Source of the DNA: Micromonospora sp. NBC_01699
GTDB taxonomy: Bacteria; Actinomycetota; Actinomycetes; Mycobacteriales; Micromonosporaceae
Length of the DNA: 64,000 nt
Direction of reading: 5' to 3'
Assembly (NCBI RefSeq): GCF_036250065.1
Contig: NZ_CP109199.1
Location: 1,364,001 to 1,428,000 of the forward strand
Under the pieces are notes generated by a model that saw only the letters and a list, made by a program, of their open reading frames with translations, made no database searches and was not told the origin of the DNA. Of the stretch, positions 42,829-51,310 are shown one piece after another. Each line of letters starts with the position of its first letter. Within the stretch, counting starts at the first letter, position 1. The translations under genes and the position numbers were made by a program.

Positions 42829-43947
42829 GTGCGGCGGCTGTACGAGGTCGACCTGCTGCGGATCATCGCGGCCCTGGCCGTTGTCGTCTTCCACTACACC
42901 TTCTCCGGCTGGATGCAGGGCCTCAGCCCGGTCACCTTCCCGGTGCTCGGCGAGATCACCCGGTACGGCTACCTCGGCGTCGACCTGTTCTTCGTGATCA
43001 GCGGGTTCGTGGTGTTGTCCAGCGCCTGGAACCGCAGTCCACGGGAGTTCGTCGTCTCCCGGATCGTCCGGCTCTACCCGGCGTTCTGGGTCGCGGTCAC
43101 GCTCACCGCCGTCGTGGGTGTCGTCTCTGGCCGGTTCCCGGTCAGCGCCGGGCAGTACCTGGCGAACCTGACCATGCTCGACCCGGCGTTCGGCGTCGCC
43201 GACATCGACGTCGTCTACTGGACGCTCTGGGCCGAACTCCGGTTCTACCTGGTCGTGTTCGTTCTGACACTGGTCGGGCTGACCCGCCGCCGGGTGCGGT
43301 ACGTGCTCTGGGGCTGGCTGGCGCTGACCGGGCTGCTCGAACTGGGCCTGCTGCCGTCCGCCGCCGACCTGCTGCTCCAGTCCACGTACGCGCACTACTT
43401 CGTCGCCGGGATGGCGTTGAGCCTGCTGCACCGGTTCGGCCCGAGCTGGGAGCTGGCAGCGATCCTGGTCGTCGCGTACGCGAACGCGGTCTACCGGGGG
43501 CTGGGTTTCGCCGCCGACGTGGCCGAGCGGTACGGCACCGAATTTCGTCCGATGGTGACGATCGGCGTGATCTGGGTGATCTTCATGGTGGTGGTGCTGA
43601 TCGCCCTGGAGGCGACCGCCGGGCTGGGGCGGCGGTGGTTCCCGGTGGCCGGGTCGCTGACGTACCCGCTCTACCTGGTCCACGCACACATCGGGTTCGT
43701 CCTGCTGGGCTGGCTCGGCCCGCTGGTGACGCCGTACCCGGCCCTGAAATGGGCGCTGGTCGCCAGCCTGATCGCCGGCATGGCCGCGCTGGCGTACGGC
43801 ATCCACGCGGTGGTCGAACGCCCGCTCGCCCCCCGGTTGAAGCGCTCGCTGAACCGGCTCGCGCGGGTGCCGGTACGCGGTGGTCAGGTAAGGCCCGACA
43901 CGGGGCGAGGCCGGGGCGTGACCACCGCGGGGCAGCCGAAACGGTGA
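42829..43947 (+). CDS. Membrane acyltransferase (AT3 family)
   Basis: The 372-residue protein has about ten membrane helices and the acyltransferase-3 signature: LYEVDLLRIIAALAVVVFHY with the catalytic-type His in the first helix, GYLGVDLFFVISGFVV, and FVVSRIVRLYPAFW with the Arg pair. AT3 enzymes acylate extracytoplasmic sugars and lipids. The tail (residues 345-372) is basic and unstructured. The start is GTG 42829. It lies after the murG relic and may modify wall or exported glycans; the substrate is unknown. Confidence 0.92.
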   Translation: MRRLYEVDLLRIIAALAVVVFHYTFSGWMQGLSPVTFPVLGEITRYGYLGVDLFFVISGFVVLSSAWNRSPREFVVSRIVRLYPAFWVAVTLTAVVGVVSGRFPVSAGQYLANLTMLDPAFGVADIDVVYWTLWAELRFYLVVFVLTLVGLTRRRVRYVLWGWLALTGLLELGLLPSAADLLLQSTYAHYFVAGMALSLLHRFGPSWELAAILVVAYANAVYRGLGFAADVAERYGTEFRPMVTIGVIWVIFMVVVLIALEATAGLGRRWFPVAGSLTYPLYLVHAHIGFVLLGWLGPLVTPYPALKWALVASLIAGMAALAYGIHAVVERPLAPRLKRSLNRLARVPVRGGQVRPDTGRGRGVTTAGQPKR

Positions 43948-43951
43948 CCGA

Positions 43952-44332
43952 CTAACCGGGCAGGAAGAGGCAGAACGGGTGGCCGGCCGGGTCGAGGTAG
44001 ACCCGTACGTCGTCCTGGGGTTGGAAGTCGGCGAGCGTGGCACCGGCCGCGACGGCGTGCGCCCCGGCGACCTCCAGGTCGTCCACCTCGATGTCCAGGT
44101 GCACCATCATCTGCTGGTCGTCCTGGCCGGCGGGCCAGGTCGGCCGCGCGTACGCCGACTCGGTCTGGAACGACAGCCCGGCGCCGCCCACCGGCGCGGT
44201 GAGCTTCACCCAACCGGGCTCGTCCTGCTCCACGTCCCAGCCGAGCAACCGCCGGTAGAACGCCGCCAGCTCGTTGGCGTCGGGCGAGCCGAGCACGACA
44301 CCCGAAACAATCATGCGAGGTGGACGAACCAT
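43952..44332 (-). CDS. VOC-family (glyoxalase/bleomycin-resistance-like) protein
   Basis: The 126-residue protein has two beta-alpha-beta-beta-beta modules: SGVVLGSPDANELAAFYRRL with GWDVEQDEPGWVKL, and MMVHLDIEVDDLEVAGAHAV with DPAGHPFCLFLPG. The final DPAGHPFCLF is characteristic of actinobacterial VOC proteins. A metal His may lie in VHLDIEV. I chose ATG 44332, with GGGAGG 4-5 nt upstream. The substrate is unknown. It is convergent with the acyltransferase gene. Confidence 0.88.
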   Translation of the reverse strand: MVRPPRMIVSGVVLGSPDANELAAFYRRLLGWDVEQDEPGWVKLTAPVGGAGLSFQTESAYARPTWPAGQDDQQMMVHLDIEVDDLEVAGAHAVAAGATLADFQPQDDVRVYLDPAGHPFCLFLPG

Positions 44333-44652
44333 CTTCCCTCCCAATTCACCAAGCCAACACCCCCATTGTCCCCCCACCCCCACCCCCCTCACCCTCCCCA
44401 CCCCCCTCACCCTCCCCACAACGGATAGCGCGACGATCTTGCACTTGTGGCCGTACACAAATCCGGACGAGTGTCCTAACTCGGGCACCACAAGTGCAAG
44501 ATCGTCGACGAAGTCGAGGGGGTGAGGGAGGGAGGGGAGGGGAGGGGAGGGGGTAAGGAGTCGGCGTATGGGTGATTGGTGGTGGGCGACGCGCGGCCGC
44601 TCGGGTCGGCGACGCGCCGGGGGGAACCGGACTCCGGACCGGTGACCTCGGT
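44333..44652. other. Intergenic C tract / palindrome / G tract
   Basis: From 44340 to 44425 the plus strand is C-rich with CACCCTCCC units. From 44515 to 44560 it is G-rich (GAGGGAGGGGAGG). The palindromic element at 44431-44507 lies between them. No gene is seen. Confidence 0.85.
44431..44507. repeat. Palindromic intergenic element, family 2 copy 1
   Basis: Perfect 20-bp arms (CGACGATCTTGCACTTGTGG at 44431-44450, complement at 44488-44507) enclose a 37-nt loop. The arm core and the loop length recur at 48523-48593, where about 23 of 37 loop positions are the same. It lies after the 3' end of the beta-propeller gene pair. Confidence 0.95.
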
Positions 44653-46026
44653 TCAGCGGCGGTAACGCCAGAGGCGTACCGAATCCGATCGATCCTTGCA
44701 GGCGATCAGGTCCGCTGCGAGCTGGCATCCCGTCGCCCGGTATGGCACCAGACCTAGCAGGTGGACCTCGGTCGCGTCCGGTGCGAGCAGACCGAACCAG
44801 GTCGGCCCGATTATGCTGAGCTCGCGTGTGAGCAGCATCGGTGCGCCCGGTAGCGCCGTGGTGATCGTTGTCCAGCCGGTCAGGTCGGCCAGGGTCCGCC
44901 CGCTCACCGGGTCGACCGTACGGATCAGTCCGCCCTCGTCGGATCGCATCTCGACCCGGTGGTCCCCGGTGACGACCCACGCCGTGCGGTGATCGATCTC
45001 GGCCGCGTCCGCGCCGGTGACCGGGTCGAGCAGTCGCCAACCGAGCCCGTTACCGACGCAGAGCCGGCCACCGCAGTCGCCGACCGAGAGTTCCGGGCTA
45101 CCAAGGTCGCGCTGCCAACGCCGGGCGAACGTGTCGATGTCGTACGCGCTCAGCTCGGCGGCGTCGGCCCGTTGCAGGGCCAGCAGGTCCCCGACGACGA
45201 CCACCGCCGGTTGCTCCGTACCGACCGCCGGCAGGCTGTGCCGGGGGCCGCCGGTGCGGACGTCCCACCGCTGCACCCGGCCGTCCAGGGTGGTCACCAC
45301 CAGGGGTACGTCCTCGACCGGTACGCCCGACCAGCGGCGTACGGACACCCCGTCGGCCACCGGCACCGAGTCCCACAGCGGTCGCCCGGTGTCCAGGTCG
45401 ATCGCGTGCAGCACCAGCCCGATCGGCGGCGCCACATATGTCAGGCCAGACGAGGAGCGCCAGTACCCGGACGAGGGCGACCTGGACCCGGGGTCCACCG
45501 GCCCGGCGTCGGGGGAGAAGATGTGCTCCTGTAGCAGCCCCGTACGACCGTCGGCCAGTGCCTCGACCGAACCCGCCACCGACCAGCGGACCGCACCGGT
45601 GCGAGCGTCCACGGCCGTGGTGTGCGGGACGTCGTCCTCCATGGTCCGGACCAGCAACCCGTCACCAACCTGCTCGACGAGCCCGCCGGCGCCGGGATCC
45701 CGGTCGTACTCGGAAGTCCAGAGCAACCGCCCCCGACCCGGCTCGTGCGCGGAGATGGACCGCCCGGATCCTGCGGTCCGCTCCGCCCCGACGAACACCC
45801 GGTCGGCGGTGAGCAGGAACCCCTGGTCCGGTGCCACGGTCAGGGTGGTCAGCTCGGTCAGCGGCGGCGGTCCGGGCGGCGCGGAACCACCGGCCGCCAG
45901 CAGCAGCGCCAGGCTGACCGCCAGCGCGCCCGTCCGCAGCCGGCGTGCCGTCACCCACGGACCGGGTGCGGCCCGCGTACCGGCCGCAGTAGGTTCGCGG
46001 TCCAGGTCGATTTCGATCTCGATCAT
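44653..46026 (-). CDS. Membrane-anchored PQQ-like beta-propeller protein (downstream paralogue)
   Basis: The 457-residue protein has an N-terminal membrane anchor (TGALAVSLALLLAAGG, about residues 38-53) and a beta-propeller of PQQ/quinoprotein-like repeats, visible as blades of the type ISAHEPGRGRLLWTSEY, AVDARTGAVRWSVAG, AIDLDTGRPLWDSVP and YDIDTFARRWQRDLG. It ends CKDRSDSVRLWRYRR. The ATG overlaps the stop of the upstream paralogue (ATGA), so the pair is co-translated. Such proteins are extracytoplasmic; no enzyme motif is seen. A palindromic element follows. Confidence 0.82.
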   Translation of the reverse strand: MIEIEIDLDREPTAAGTRAAPGPWVTARRLRTGALAVSLALLLAAGGSAPPGPPPLTELTTLTVAPDQGFLLTADRVFVGAERTAGSGRSISAHEPGRGRLLWTSEYDRDPGAGGLVEQVGDGLLVRTMEDDVPHTTAVDARTGAVRWSVAGSVEALADGRTGLLQEHIFSPDAGPVDPGSRSPSSGYWRSSSGLTYVAPPIGLVLHAIDLDTGRPLWDSVPVADGVSVRRWSGVPVEDVPLVVTTLDGRVQRWDVRTGGPRHSLPAVGTEQPAVVVVGDLLALQRADAAELSAYDIDTFARRWQRDLGSPELSVGDCGGRLCVGNGLGWRLLDPVTGADAAEIDHRTAWVVTGDHRVEMRSDEGGLIRTVDPVSGRTLADLTGWTTITTALPGAPMLLTRELSIIGPTWFGLLAPDATEVHLLGLVPYRATGCQLAADLIACKDRSDSVRLWRYRR

Positions 46027-47480
46027 TGCGCACCGCTCTGGACCGGGGCACGGTAGCGCCAGATCCGTAGGTCGTTGTGGGGAGTGCTGCACACGATCAC
46101 CGACGAGGTGAGCTGGCAGCCGGAGAGTCCGACCGGCACCGAACCGAGGGACACCGGCGTCACCGCCCCCGGTGTGAGCACAGCCAGCCAGGTCGGCCCG
46201 AGATGGGTCTGCGGGGCGACGAACAGGACCCGACCACCGGGCATGATGTCGGCGCGTTGCCAGTCCAGTAGGGGAAGTCGGGGCTCGCCGGTGAGCGGAT
46301 CGACGGTTCGCAGCGGCCGCAGCGATCCGCCGGTCACGAACTCGATCAGGTGCCCGCCGGCCTCGGTGATGACGTGCTCGCGCGGGATCGGCCAGAGCCG
46401 CCTGCCGGTGTCCGCGTCGATCATCCACGCACCCGACCCGCTGGTGCCGCAGACCAGCCCGCCATAACCGCAGAAGCCGACGAGGCCGTTCTCGCCTATC
46501 GGGCGGATCCACCGCCGCTGGTAGGTCTCGCTGGAGTACGCCGTGACCTCGGTCGCGCTGTGCGCGACGATCAGTAGGTCGCCGTTGAGCTGCACCCGGG
46601 AGTCGGGATGGACGGCCGGGAACCGGTGCCGGACCTCCGCCGTACGCGCGTTGCGTAGCTCGACCGCACCGTCGGCGGTCACCACCGCCAGGCCATGCTC
46701 CCGGTCCGGTCCGTTCCCCTCGTCGTCGCTGAACCGGGCGGCGATGTCGATCTCCACATCGGTCAGCAACTCGGAGCGCCACCGCACCTCGCCGGTGCTC
46801 AGGGCGATGCCGGTGACGACCCGTCCCAGCGGGGGGTGGCCGTACGTCCGCCCCCACGGCGACCCGTACGACGAGCCCTGCCACCGGGACCCGTCGGTCA
46901 GCGTGGAGTCGTCGGCGAAGATCACGTCGACGGCGAGCGCGTGGTCGGCGCCGTGGAACGTCTGTACGTGGTACGGCAGCGACCAGCGTTGCCGACCGGT
47001 GGCGGCGTGCAGCGCGACCGTACGCATGCCGGTCTGGTCGGTCCCGGCCGCGGACAGCAGCAGCAGACCGGAGCGGTACGCGAGCTCCGGCTGCCGCTCC
47101 GAGGTCGACGGGAGCTGGTACGTCCACACCCGACGGCCCCGGTCCAGCTCGTGCGCCGACACCAGCCAAATCAGGCCGCCCGGCTCCATCGTGGCGGTGA
47201 AGAGCAGCTTCTCGGTGAGCAGCACGCCCTGGCTCGGGAAGCCGTTCGTCTGGGCGGTCGACGGGTACGACAGGGTGGCGATGTGGTCGATGACCGGCGT
47301 TGGCGGCAGCCCCGATCCGCCGGTGGTGAGCAGCAGCGCCACCACCAGCGCGAGCGCCGCCGGTCGCAGCCGACGCCAGGTGAGCGGGCGGCGGGATTCG
47401 ACCTCGACCGGATCGTCCGGAATGGTACCGAGATCGATCACCAGCATGGGCGGATCCCCGCCGCGTCCGGTACCGACCAT
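46023..47480 (-). CDS. Membrane-anchored PQQ-like beta-propeller protein (upstream paralogue)
   Basis: The protein, about 485 residues, shares layout and C-terminus with its neighbour (VCSTPHNDLRIWRYRAP here, CKDRSDSVRLWRYRR there). It has a cytoplasmic head with VIDLGTIPDDPVEVE, a membrane helix (PAALALVVALLLTTGGSG) and propeller blades such as SAHELDRGRRVWTYQLP and ALHAATGRQRWSLPYH. A Cys pair (GFCGYGGLVCG) matches GDCGGRLCVG in the paralogue and may form a disulfide. I chose ATG 47480 after GGGGGA; GTG 47507 and ATG 47447 are alternatives. The pair arose by tandem duplication. Confidence 0.8.
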   Translation of the reverse strand: MVGTGRGGDPPMLVIDLGTIPDDPVEVESRRPLTWRRLRPAALALVVALLLTTGGSGLPPTPVIDHIATLSYPSTAQTNGFPSQGVLLTEKLLFTATMEPGGLIWLVSAHELDRGRRVWTYQLPSTSERQPELAYRSGLLLLSAAGTDQTGMRTVALHAATGRQRWSLPYHVQTFHGADHALAVDVIFADDSTLTDGSRWQGSSYGSPWGRTYGHPPLGRVVTGIALSTGEVRWRSELLTDVEIDIAARFSDDEGNGPDREHGLAVVTADGAVELRNARTAEVRHRFPAVHPDSRVQLNGDLLIVAHSATEVTAYSSETYQRRWIRPIGENGLVGFCGYGGLVCGTSGSGAWMIDADTGRRLWPIPREHVITEAGGHLIEFVTGGSLRPLRTVDPLTGEPRLPLLDWQRADIMPGGRVLFVAPQTHLGPTWLAVLTPGAVTPVSLGSVPVGLSGCQLTSSVIVCSTPHNDLRIWRYRAPVQSGAQ

Positions 47481-47578
47481 CGCCGTCCCCCGTTTCGCCG
47501 GTGTCACCCACGATGTTAGGCGGGTTCAGCGGTCGGGCGGGGTCCCGCCGACCGTGGGGCGGTGGTGCGGGAAAGTGG

Positions 47579-48445
47579 TCAGAGGGCGGCGAGCAGGCGG
47601 GCGCGCAGCGATGCGGCACGTTCGGCGAAGCCGCGCTGGGCGGCGGCGTACTCGGCGCGTCCCTCGGCGGTCTCCACCCGCACCGGCGGATGACCGAGGG
47701 CGGCGAGGTCGTACGGGCTGGCCCGCATGTCCAGTGTGCGGATCTCCCGGGCCAGTTCGAACGCGTCGGCCACCAACTCGCTCGGCACCAGCGGCGACAG
47801 CTTGTAGGCCCACTTGTAGAGGTCCATGTTGCCGTGCAGGCAGCCCGGCTGTTCGAGGTCGTGCTGACTGTCCCGGGTCGGGCTGAGCAGGTTCAACGGC
47901 CGGGCCGGGGCGGTGAAGAACCGGTACGCGTCGAAGTGGCTGCACCGTACGCCGGTCCGCTCCACGGTCTGCGCGGTCTGCTCCGGGGACAGCCGCAGCG
48001 GCCAGGCGTTGTGCCGTACCTCCTGCTGGGTCTGCCGGTAGACCATCGCCCACTCGTGCATGCCGAAGCAGCCGAACTGGGCGGGCCGGTCGGTGGTGCG
48101 GCTCAGCAGCGTACGGATCCACTCGACGGAGTCGGCGCGCCGTGCGCGTACCGCTTCGGTGTCGAGGGTGACCCCGGCGGACGTCGACCGGTAGTCGCGG
48201 CCGAGATCGTCCGGCCCCGCGTCGGCCAGCACCACCCCCGCGCCGGGGTGCCAGCGCCGCAGTTGCGCCGGCCGGTGCGAGTAGTAGGTGAACAGGAAAT
48301 CCTCCACCGGGTGCCGCTCCCCGGCCTGTCGCCGCAGCAGGTGCGGCGCCAGCCAGTCGTCCACTCGGCGCTCGTGCCCCGCCCGCCGCGCCCGCCAACT
48401 CACCGCATCAAGCACCACGGTACGGACGGCAGCAACGGTCACCAC
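47579..48445 (-). CDS. Conserved actinobacterial protein, often labelled 3-methyladenine DNA glycosylase
   Basis: The 288-residue protein has distinctive segments: FLFTYYSHRPAQLRRWHPG, FGCFGMHEWAMVYR, CSHFDAYRFFTAPARPLN and PGCLHGNMDLYKWAYKL. These are strongly conserved in an actinobacterial family that databases tend to name 3-methyladenine DNA glycosylase (from memory), although I see no helix-hairpin-helix or known glycosylase motif, so the function is doubtful. The pattern of conserved His and Asp residues suggests a metal enzyme. Its 3' end is 59 bases after the propeller operon promoter region. A palindromic element lies upstream. Confidence 0.75.
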   Translation of the reverse strand: MVTVAAVRTVVLDAVSWRARRAGHERRVDDWLAPHLLRRQAGERHPVEDFLFTYYSHRPAQLRRWHPGAGVVLADAGPDDLGRDYRSTSAGVTLDTEAVRARRADSVEWIRTLLSRTTDRPAQFGCFGMHEWAMVYRQTQQEVRHNAWPLRLSPEQTAQTVERTGVRCSHFDAYRFFTAPARPLNLLSPTRDSQHDLEQPGCLHGNMDLYKWAYKLSPLVPSELVADAFELAREIRTLDMRASPYDLAALGHPPVRVETAEGRAEYAAAQRGFAERAASLRARLLAAL

Positions 48446-48522
48446 CCCACCCTACCCAGCCCCCCACCCCCGCCCCCCGCTCCCGTGCCCCACCCCACCC
48501 CACCCCACCCCACCCACCGCGA

Positions 48523-48593
48523 CGATCTTGCACTTGTGGTGGTGAACAAATCTGGATGGGGGCCACAATCCGGGCGCCACAAGTGCAAGATCG
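48523..48593. repeat. Palindromic intergenic element, family 2 copy 2
   Basis: 17-bp perfect arms (CGATCTTGCACTTGTGG at 48523-48539, complement at 48577-48593) with a 37-nt loop, matching copy 1 at 44431. A C-rich tract with CCCAC units (48460-48515) lies on its left. It is located after the 3' end of the phosphatase gene (48648, minus strand). Confidence 0.93.
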
Positions 48594-48647
48594 ACGACGA
48601 CGTCGGTGGTGGAGCGGGCGTTGTGGCGGGAGTTGGGGGTTGCTTGG

Positions 48648-49082
48648 CTAGTGGGTGGTGAAGTGCTTGACGTAGCGTCGCTGCCAGGGGGTCTCGACGG
48701 CGTGGCGGTCGTAGTGCTCTCGGACGAAGGCGACCGCTCCGTCGGGCGGGATCCCGGCGATCACCGCGAGACAGGCGAGCGCCGTGCCGGTACGCCCCCG
48801 GCCGCCGTCGCAGGCGACCTCGACCCGCTCGGTTTCGGACCGGCCCCAGATCTCGGCGAAGACCGTCCTGGCCTGCTCACGGTCGGCGGGCAGCCGGAAG
48901 TCCGGCCACCGCAGCCAGGTGGCCGGCCACGGGGTCGGCGGTGGCGGGCGGCCGAGCAGGTAGACGCCGAACGTCGGTTCGGGTCCGGGCGGCAGCGGCC
49001 GGCGCAGGCCACGTCCCCGGACCAGGCGCCCGGACGGCAGGCGCAGCACCCCGCTGTCCGTCGTTTCCCAGAGCCCCGTCAC
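48648..49082 (-). CDS. Small protein phosphatase (dual-specificity-like)
   Basis: The 144-residue protein has a Cys-based phosphatase P-loop VEVACDGGRGRTGTALACLA near residue 86, with Cys nucleophile and Arg-Thr-Gly. The His usually before the Cys is Ala here, as in an actinobacterial subgroup. The N-terminus (GVLRLPSGRLVRGRGLRRPL) is Arg-rich. No signal peptide is seen. Its start is followed upstream by a 29-30 bp tandem repeat that separates it from the Gln-rich protein gene. The substrate is unknown. Confidence 0.82.
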   Translation of the reverse strand: MTGLWETTDSGVLRLPSGRLVRGRGLRRPLPPGPEPTFGVYLLGRPPPPTPWPATWLRWPDFRLPADREQARTVFAEIWGRSETERVEVACDGGRGRTGTALACLAVIAGIPPDGAVAFVREHYDRHAVETPWQRRYVKHFTTH

Positions 49083-49128
49083 CCGCCCAGCCTAGGCGTA
49101 CGGCGCCCCGCCCGGATGCCCGCGCACG

Positions 49129-49217
49129 GTCGGCGCAGGCTGTGCGCGGGGGTGGCCGTCGGCGCACGCTGCGCGCGGGGGGTGGCCGTCGGCGCAGGCT
49201 GTGCGCGGGGTGGCCGG
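49129..49217. repeat. 29-30 bp tandem repeat, three copies
   Basis: Units starting at 49129, 49158 and 49188 share GTCGGCGCA and GTGGCC blocks. The array ends 3 bases before the stop codon of the Gln-rich gene on the minus strand, so it occupies the 3' flank of that gene. Confidence 0.85.
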
Positions 49218-49219
49218 GG

Positions 49220-51148
49220 TCAGGTCACGGCGATGCTGACGCCGGCCGAGAAGACCGCGCCGCGCAGCTCGATCCGGGCCGGCGGGTTCGGCCCGTTCAT
49301 GGTGAACACGATCGGGAAGAGCATCCGTTCGCTCGGCGGCACCGGCTCGGCGAAGATGTCCCGCCCACCGTTGAGCGCCCTGGTCGCGCCCATGTCGGTG
49401 GTCACCCAGTTGCCCGTCTGCGCGTACGCCCGCTGCGACTCGCCGTACCAGAGCTGGGCCTCCTTGCTGACGTTGCGGGCGCTGACGGTCGCCAGGCAGC
49501 GGTGTCCGGGCGATCGGGCTCCGGCGGGCTGCTGCACCGCGTCGCCGCAGTTCACCCGGTAGACGGTGAACTCGAAGGTGGCGTCCCGCATGGTCGCGCC
49601 GATCGCCCCGGTGCTGGTCCGGCCCACCCAGGCGCCGCTGGTCGGCTGCTTGCCGGTGTCGATCGCGCTGACCTTGGCGGTGGCGGTCCAGGCCGCCGCC
49701 GTCACCACCAGCGCGACGATCACCACGGCGAGTCCGACCACCACCCAGAGCGGCGGCCCCGTACGTCGCCGGCGCCGCGCCGGCACGGCCGGCCGGGGCG
49801 GTGCCGTCGGCGAACCACCGGACAGGAATGTGTTCGGGATGCCGTCCGGCATGCTCGCAACGGTCGCCGACAGTCCCCGTCCCCGGTCCTGCCCGTCCTG
49901 CCCGTCCCGCCCGTCCTGCCCGTCCTGCCGCCCATGTGGCCGCTGTCCCTGCTGCTGTCCCTGCTGCTGTTGCTGACCCTGCTGTCGCTGCTGCTGTCCC
50001 TGCGGCTGCTGGTGTTGCTGTTGCCCGGATGCTGGCTGTCCCTGCGGCTGTCCCTGCTGGTGTTGCCCGGATGTTGGCTGTCCCTGCTGGTGTTGCTGCT
50101 GCCCGGGTGCGCGCTGTCCATGCTGTCGGCCGGGGGATTGTTGCCGCTGGTCGGAGGAGGGTGCGCCGGCGGTCGCCGGGGTCCGGTCGACCGAGGCCCA
50201 GCCGGTCGCCGGTCGTTCCTCGGGCGGTATCGACGCGCCCCATGACGGGGCCGGTGAGGGCCATGCCTCGGCACCGTCACCCGGACGGATCCGGGCCACA
50301 CCACGGGCCAGCCCGCGGGCGAGTCCCGGCGGCGGTCGGTCGAGCGCCGCCGGCCGGTCGAGGAACGGCGGCTCACCGACGCCACGCGGTGCCCCGCCGC
50401 CAGCCGCGCCGACCCCCGCCGGTCTCCGACCGCCCGGTGCCCCGCCACCGCCCGGTGCTCCACCCCCCGACCCGCCTCCTGGTGCTCCACCCCCCGACCC
50501 GTCGCCCACTCTGCCGGCCGACCCGCTGGCCGAACCGCCGGCCGAACCGCCGTCCCGGTCGCGCTCGACCCGTCGGCGGACCCGGCGGCGCCACCACCAG
50601 AGGCCCGCGCCCAGCAGCAGCAACAGCACCGCCAGCCCGCCGGCAAGGTACGTCGGACGCTGCCAGATCGCCGGGTCGGCGTCCTCCGCCTTCGGGGCGG
50701 CGGCGGCCTGCCAGGTCGCGCTCGCGCAGTCGAACGGGACGTCGCCGGTCCCGGCGAAGGCGCAGGCCGGTGCGCTCACCGGGACGCCGGCCGCGATCGG
50801 GGGCAGGGTGGTGTTGAGCGTCTGCATGCCGCCCGGTGGAAGCTGGAGGCGCCAGGAGATCTCCGTCCCGCCGGTCTGGCCGGTGGGCTGGCTGGTCTGG
50901 CCGCCGTTGCTGACCGCGGTCGGCGTCGTGCCCCGCGGCAACTCCTGCCGGACGGTGGTGTCGATGGTGCTGGTGGTGCCGTTGTGCACCAGGATCTGGT
51001 AGGTCGGCGCGGTGTGGCCGCCGCTCGCCATCACGACCGTGACCGCCGAGGGCGCCGCCCGTGCGGCCCCGCCGGGCAGGATGGTGGCGAGCAGACAGCT
51101 CGCGATGACCGTAGTGGCCAGGCGCCGTCGGGTCGATGCCAGAATCAC
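49220..51148 (-). CDS. Large two-helix surface protein with Gln-rich linker and DUF4352-like end
   Basis: The protein, about 642 residues, has a signal peptide (LATTVIASCLLATILPGGAARA), an extracellular domain of about 120 residues, and a membrane helix (LAGGLAVLLLLLGAGLWWWRRR). A long cytoplasmic linker follows, first Gly/Ser/Pro-rich and then Gln-rich with QQQ, GQP and QDGQDGRDGQD units. A second helix (LWVVVGLAVVIVALVVTAAAW) leads to an extracellular beta domain (FEFTVYRVNCGDAVQQ...LFPIVFTMNG) of the DUF4352/telomeric-repeat-factor-like type. I chose GTG 51148 because AAAGGAGG lies 7 nt upstream. The whole gene is one frame. The function is unknown. Confidence 0.8.
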   Translation of the reverse strand: MILASTRRRLATTVIASCLLATILPGGAARAAPSAVTVVMASGGHTAPTYQILVHNGTTSTIDTTVRQELPRGTTPTAVSNGGQTSQPTGQTGGTEISWRLQLPPGGMQTLNTTLPPIAAGVPVSAPACAFAGTGDVPFDCASATWQAAAAPKAEDADPAIWQRPTYLAGGLAVLLLLLGAGLWWWRRRVRRRVERDRDGGSAGGSASGSAGRVGDGSGGGAPGGGSGGGAPGGGGAPGGRRPAGVGAAGGGAPRGVGEPPFLDRPAALDRPPPGLARGLARGVARIRPGDGAEAWPSPAPSWGASIPPEERPATGWASVDRTPATAGAPSSDQRQQSPGRQHGQRAPGQQQHQQGQPTSGQHQQGQPQGQPASGQQQHQQPQGQQQRQQGQQQQQGQQQGQRPHGRQDGQDGRDGQDGQDRGRGLSATVASMPDGIPNTFLSGGSPTAPPRPAVPARRRRRTGPPLWVVVGLAVVIVALVVTAAAWTATAKVSAIDTGKQPTSGAWVGRTSTGAIGATMRDATFEFTVYRVNCGDAVQQPAGARSPGHRCLATVSARNVSKEAQLWYGESQRAYAQTGNWVTTDMGATRALNGGRDIFAEPVPPSERMLFPIVFTMNGPNPPARIELRGAVFSAGVSIAVT

Positions 51149-51310
51149 AACGAGACCTCCTTTTCTGACGCTAAGCCGCCTCTCGGTCAATGGTGTTTAG
51201 AAGGGGCGAATCACACCGACGCAACGGGCGGCTGGAGTAGGGTGCGGCGTTGCCGTACCGGCACCGTCGGTGGTCGCCGGCCGGATTGACGCTGGTACGG
51301 CTAGATTGGC

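Noticed and set aside
44653..47619. A single 988-codon protein spanning both propeller genes
   Set aside because: The N-terminal half of that frame is the antiframe of the upstream propeller gene. The true start is the ATG at 46026, overlapping the upstream stop.
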